This document shows positions 63,854 to 64,000 of a DNA stretch of 64,000 nt, one piece after another. Source of the stretch: Calliopsis andreniformis (taxonomy: Eukaryota > Arthropoda > Insecta > Hymenoptera > Andrenidae); NCBI RefSeq assembly GCF_051401765.1, contig NW_027480422.1:24694001-24758000 (forward strand). The letters are read 5' to 3'. The notes under the pieces are model-generated. The model was not told where the DNA came from and did not search any database. It saw nothing but the letters and a program-made list of their open reading frames with translations. How positions within the stretch are numbered: the stretch's first letter is position 1; every line of letters starts with the position of its first letter. A program made the position numbers and the translations under genes.

Positions 63854-64000
63854 GAAGCCTAGGATGCCCGGAGCGCAGAAATGGCCATTACTTTCAGATT
63901 GGTTGCAATTTTTCGTTTTATACGATTGAAAAACTGTTGTACTTATGTTGTATTTTATGCTTCTGGCGTTGACTTCTTAGGCCCTAGCTATTCGATGTGG
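63854..64000 (+). repeat. Last, partial monomer
   Basis: The final unit starts at the CCTAGG at 63858 and is cut by the window edge after GCTATTCGATGTGG. The array clearly continues beyond the window, as it does before position 1. Confidence 0.9.

Larger units (their letters stand above)
1..64000 (+). repeat. 166-bp satellite array, whole window
   Basis: The window is a head-to-tail array of a 166-bp unit. Anchoring each unit on CCTAGG (150, 316, 482, 648, 814 and onward to 63858) gives 384 steps, with a partial unit at each end. The 36-bp shortfall from 384 x 166 is explained by small indels: GGAAATCTG (-1), AAGTCTAAC (-2), CTTCAAGG (-1), CACACGTTTG (-1) and a few singletons. All units read in the same direction; I saw no inversion, transposon or unrelated insert. 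The size, HOR structure and uniform orientation fit a centromeric or pericentromeric satellite, which is an inference. I do not recognise the family. Confidence 0.98.

Noticed and set aside
1..64000. CRISPR array, because of regular short conserved and variable segments.
   Set aside because: The whole 166-bp period is conserved, with no unique spacers and no cas genes. This is a classical eukaryotic satellite.
1..64000. Telomere-like CCCTAA/TTAGGG once per unit (AGGCCCTAACTATT).
   Set aside because: It is a single hexamer per 166 bp and never in tandem, so there is no telomeric repeat or clear interstitial telomere.
1..64000. CENP-B box in the monomer.
   Set aside because: I compared the TTCG of ACTATTCGATCTGG and the reverse complement around CCGGGCAACC with the vertebrate box core (TTCG, 4 bases, A, 2 bases, CGGG). 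No unit I read fits.
1..64000. Pol III B box or tRNA/SINE origin suggested by TATTCGATCTGG.
   Set aside because: Only the TTCGA core agrees with the B-box consensus. There is no A box at a suitable distance, no terminator T-run pattern and no poly-A tail.
1..64000. Retrotransposon or other mobile element inserted in the array.
   Set aside because: Length accounting leaves no room for an insert, and no long terminal repeats, target-site duplications or coding domains are seen.

Overview
The whole window is one uninterrupted tandem satellite array. The unit is 166 bp and every unit lies in the same orientation. I anchored the unit on its conserved CCTAGG site. From the first good anchor (150) to the last (63858) there are exactly 384 repeat steps. 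The distance is 36 bp short of 384 x 166, and I can account for this with 1-2 bp indels seen by eye (about 37 bp deleted, 1 bp inserted). This leaves no room for a gene, transposon or spacer. I find no protein-coding gene, RNA gene, CRISPR array or mobile element. The open frames that occur are chance read-through of the satellite: 166 is not a multiple of 3, so the frame shifts at each unit and no frame passes about 400 bp.

The setting is a eukaryotic chromosome, most plausibly a centromeric or pericentromeric array. The basis is unit length close to one chromatosome, kilobase-scale higher-order repeats (HORs), a single orientation, and about 42% GC with an AT-rich core in each unit. I do not recognise the satellite family and cannot name the organism; plants and animals both remain possible.

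Layout: 1-6.2 kb is diverged monomers with 13-unit and 8/9-unit segmental duplications. 6.2-16 kb holds a 10-unit repeat in three copies, nested in a larger block A (7676-11407 and 12486-15885) that also carries a 6-unit repeat. 16-20.5 kb has a 2-unit and a 9-unit tandem repeat (E). 19.7-27.4 kb has two copies of block B (22 and 24 units). 27.5-38.3 kb has block C (28 units, 26 units, then a partial copy), with an internal trimer. 38.3-40.2 kb is a mosaic link. 40.2-45.2 kb has two copies of block D (15 units, 2490 bp). 45.2-47.1 kb has a displaced copy of the link and a partial C-like stretch. 47.1-64 kb is more diverged, with scattered 1-, 5-, 7-, 8-, 14-, 21- and 27-unit duplications.

The copies of A-E differ by only occasional substitutions and by whole-unit insertions or deletions, the pattern expected from unequal exchange or conversion in register. 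The homogenised middle flanked by more diverged ends suggests recent local amplification. At all six CpG sites of the unit, TG or CA derivatives recur, which fits long-term cytosine methylation and deamination.
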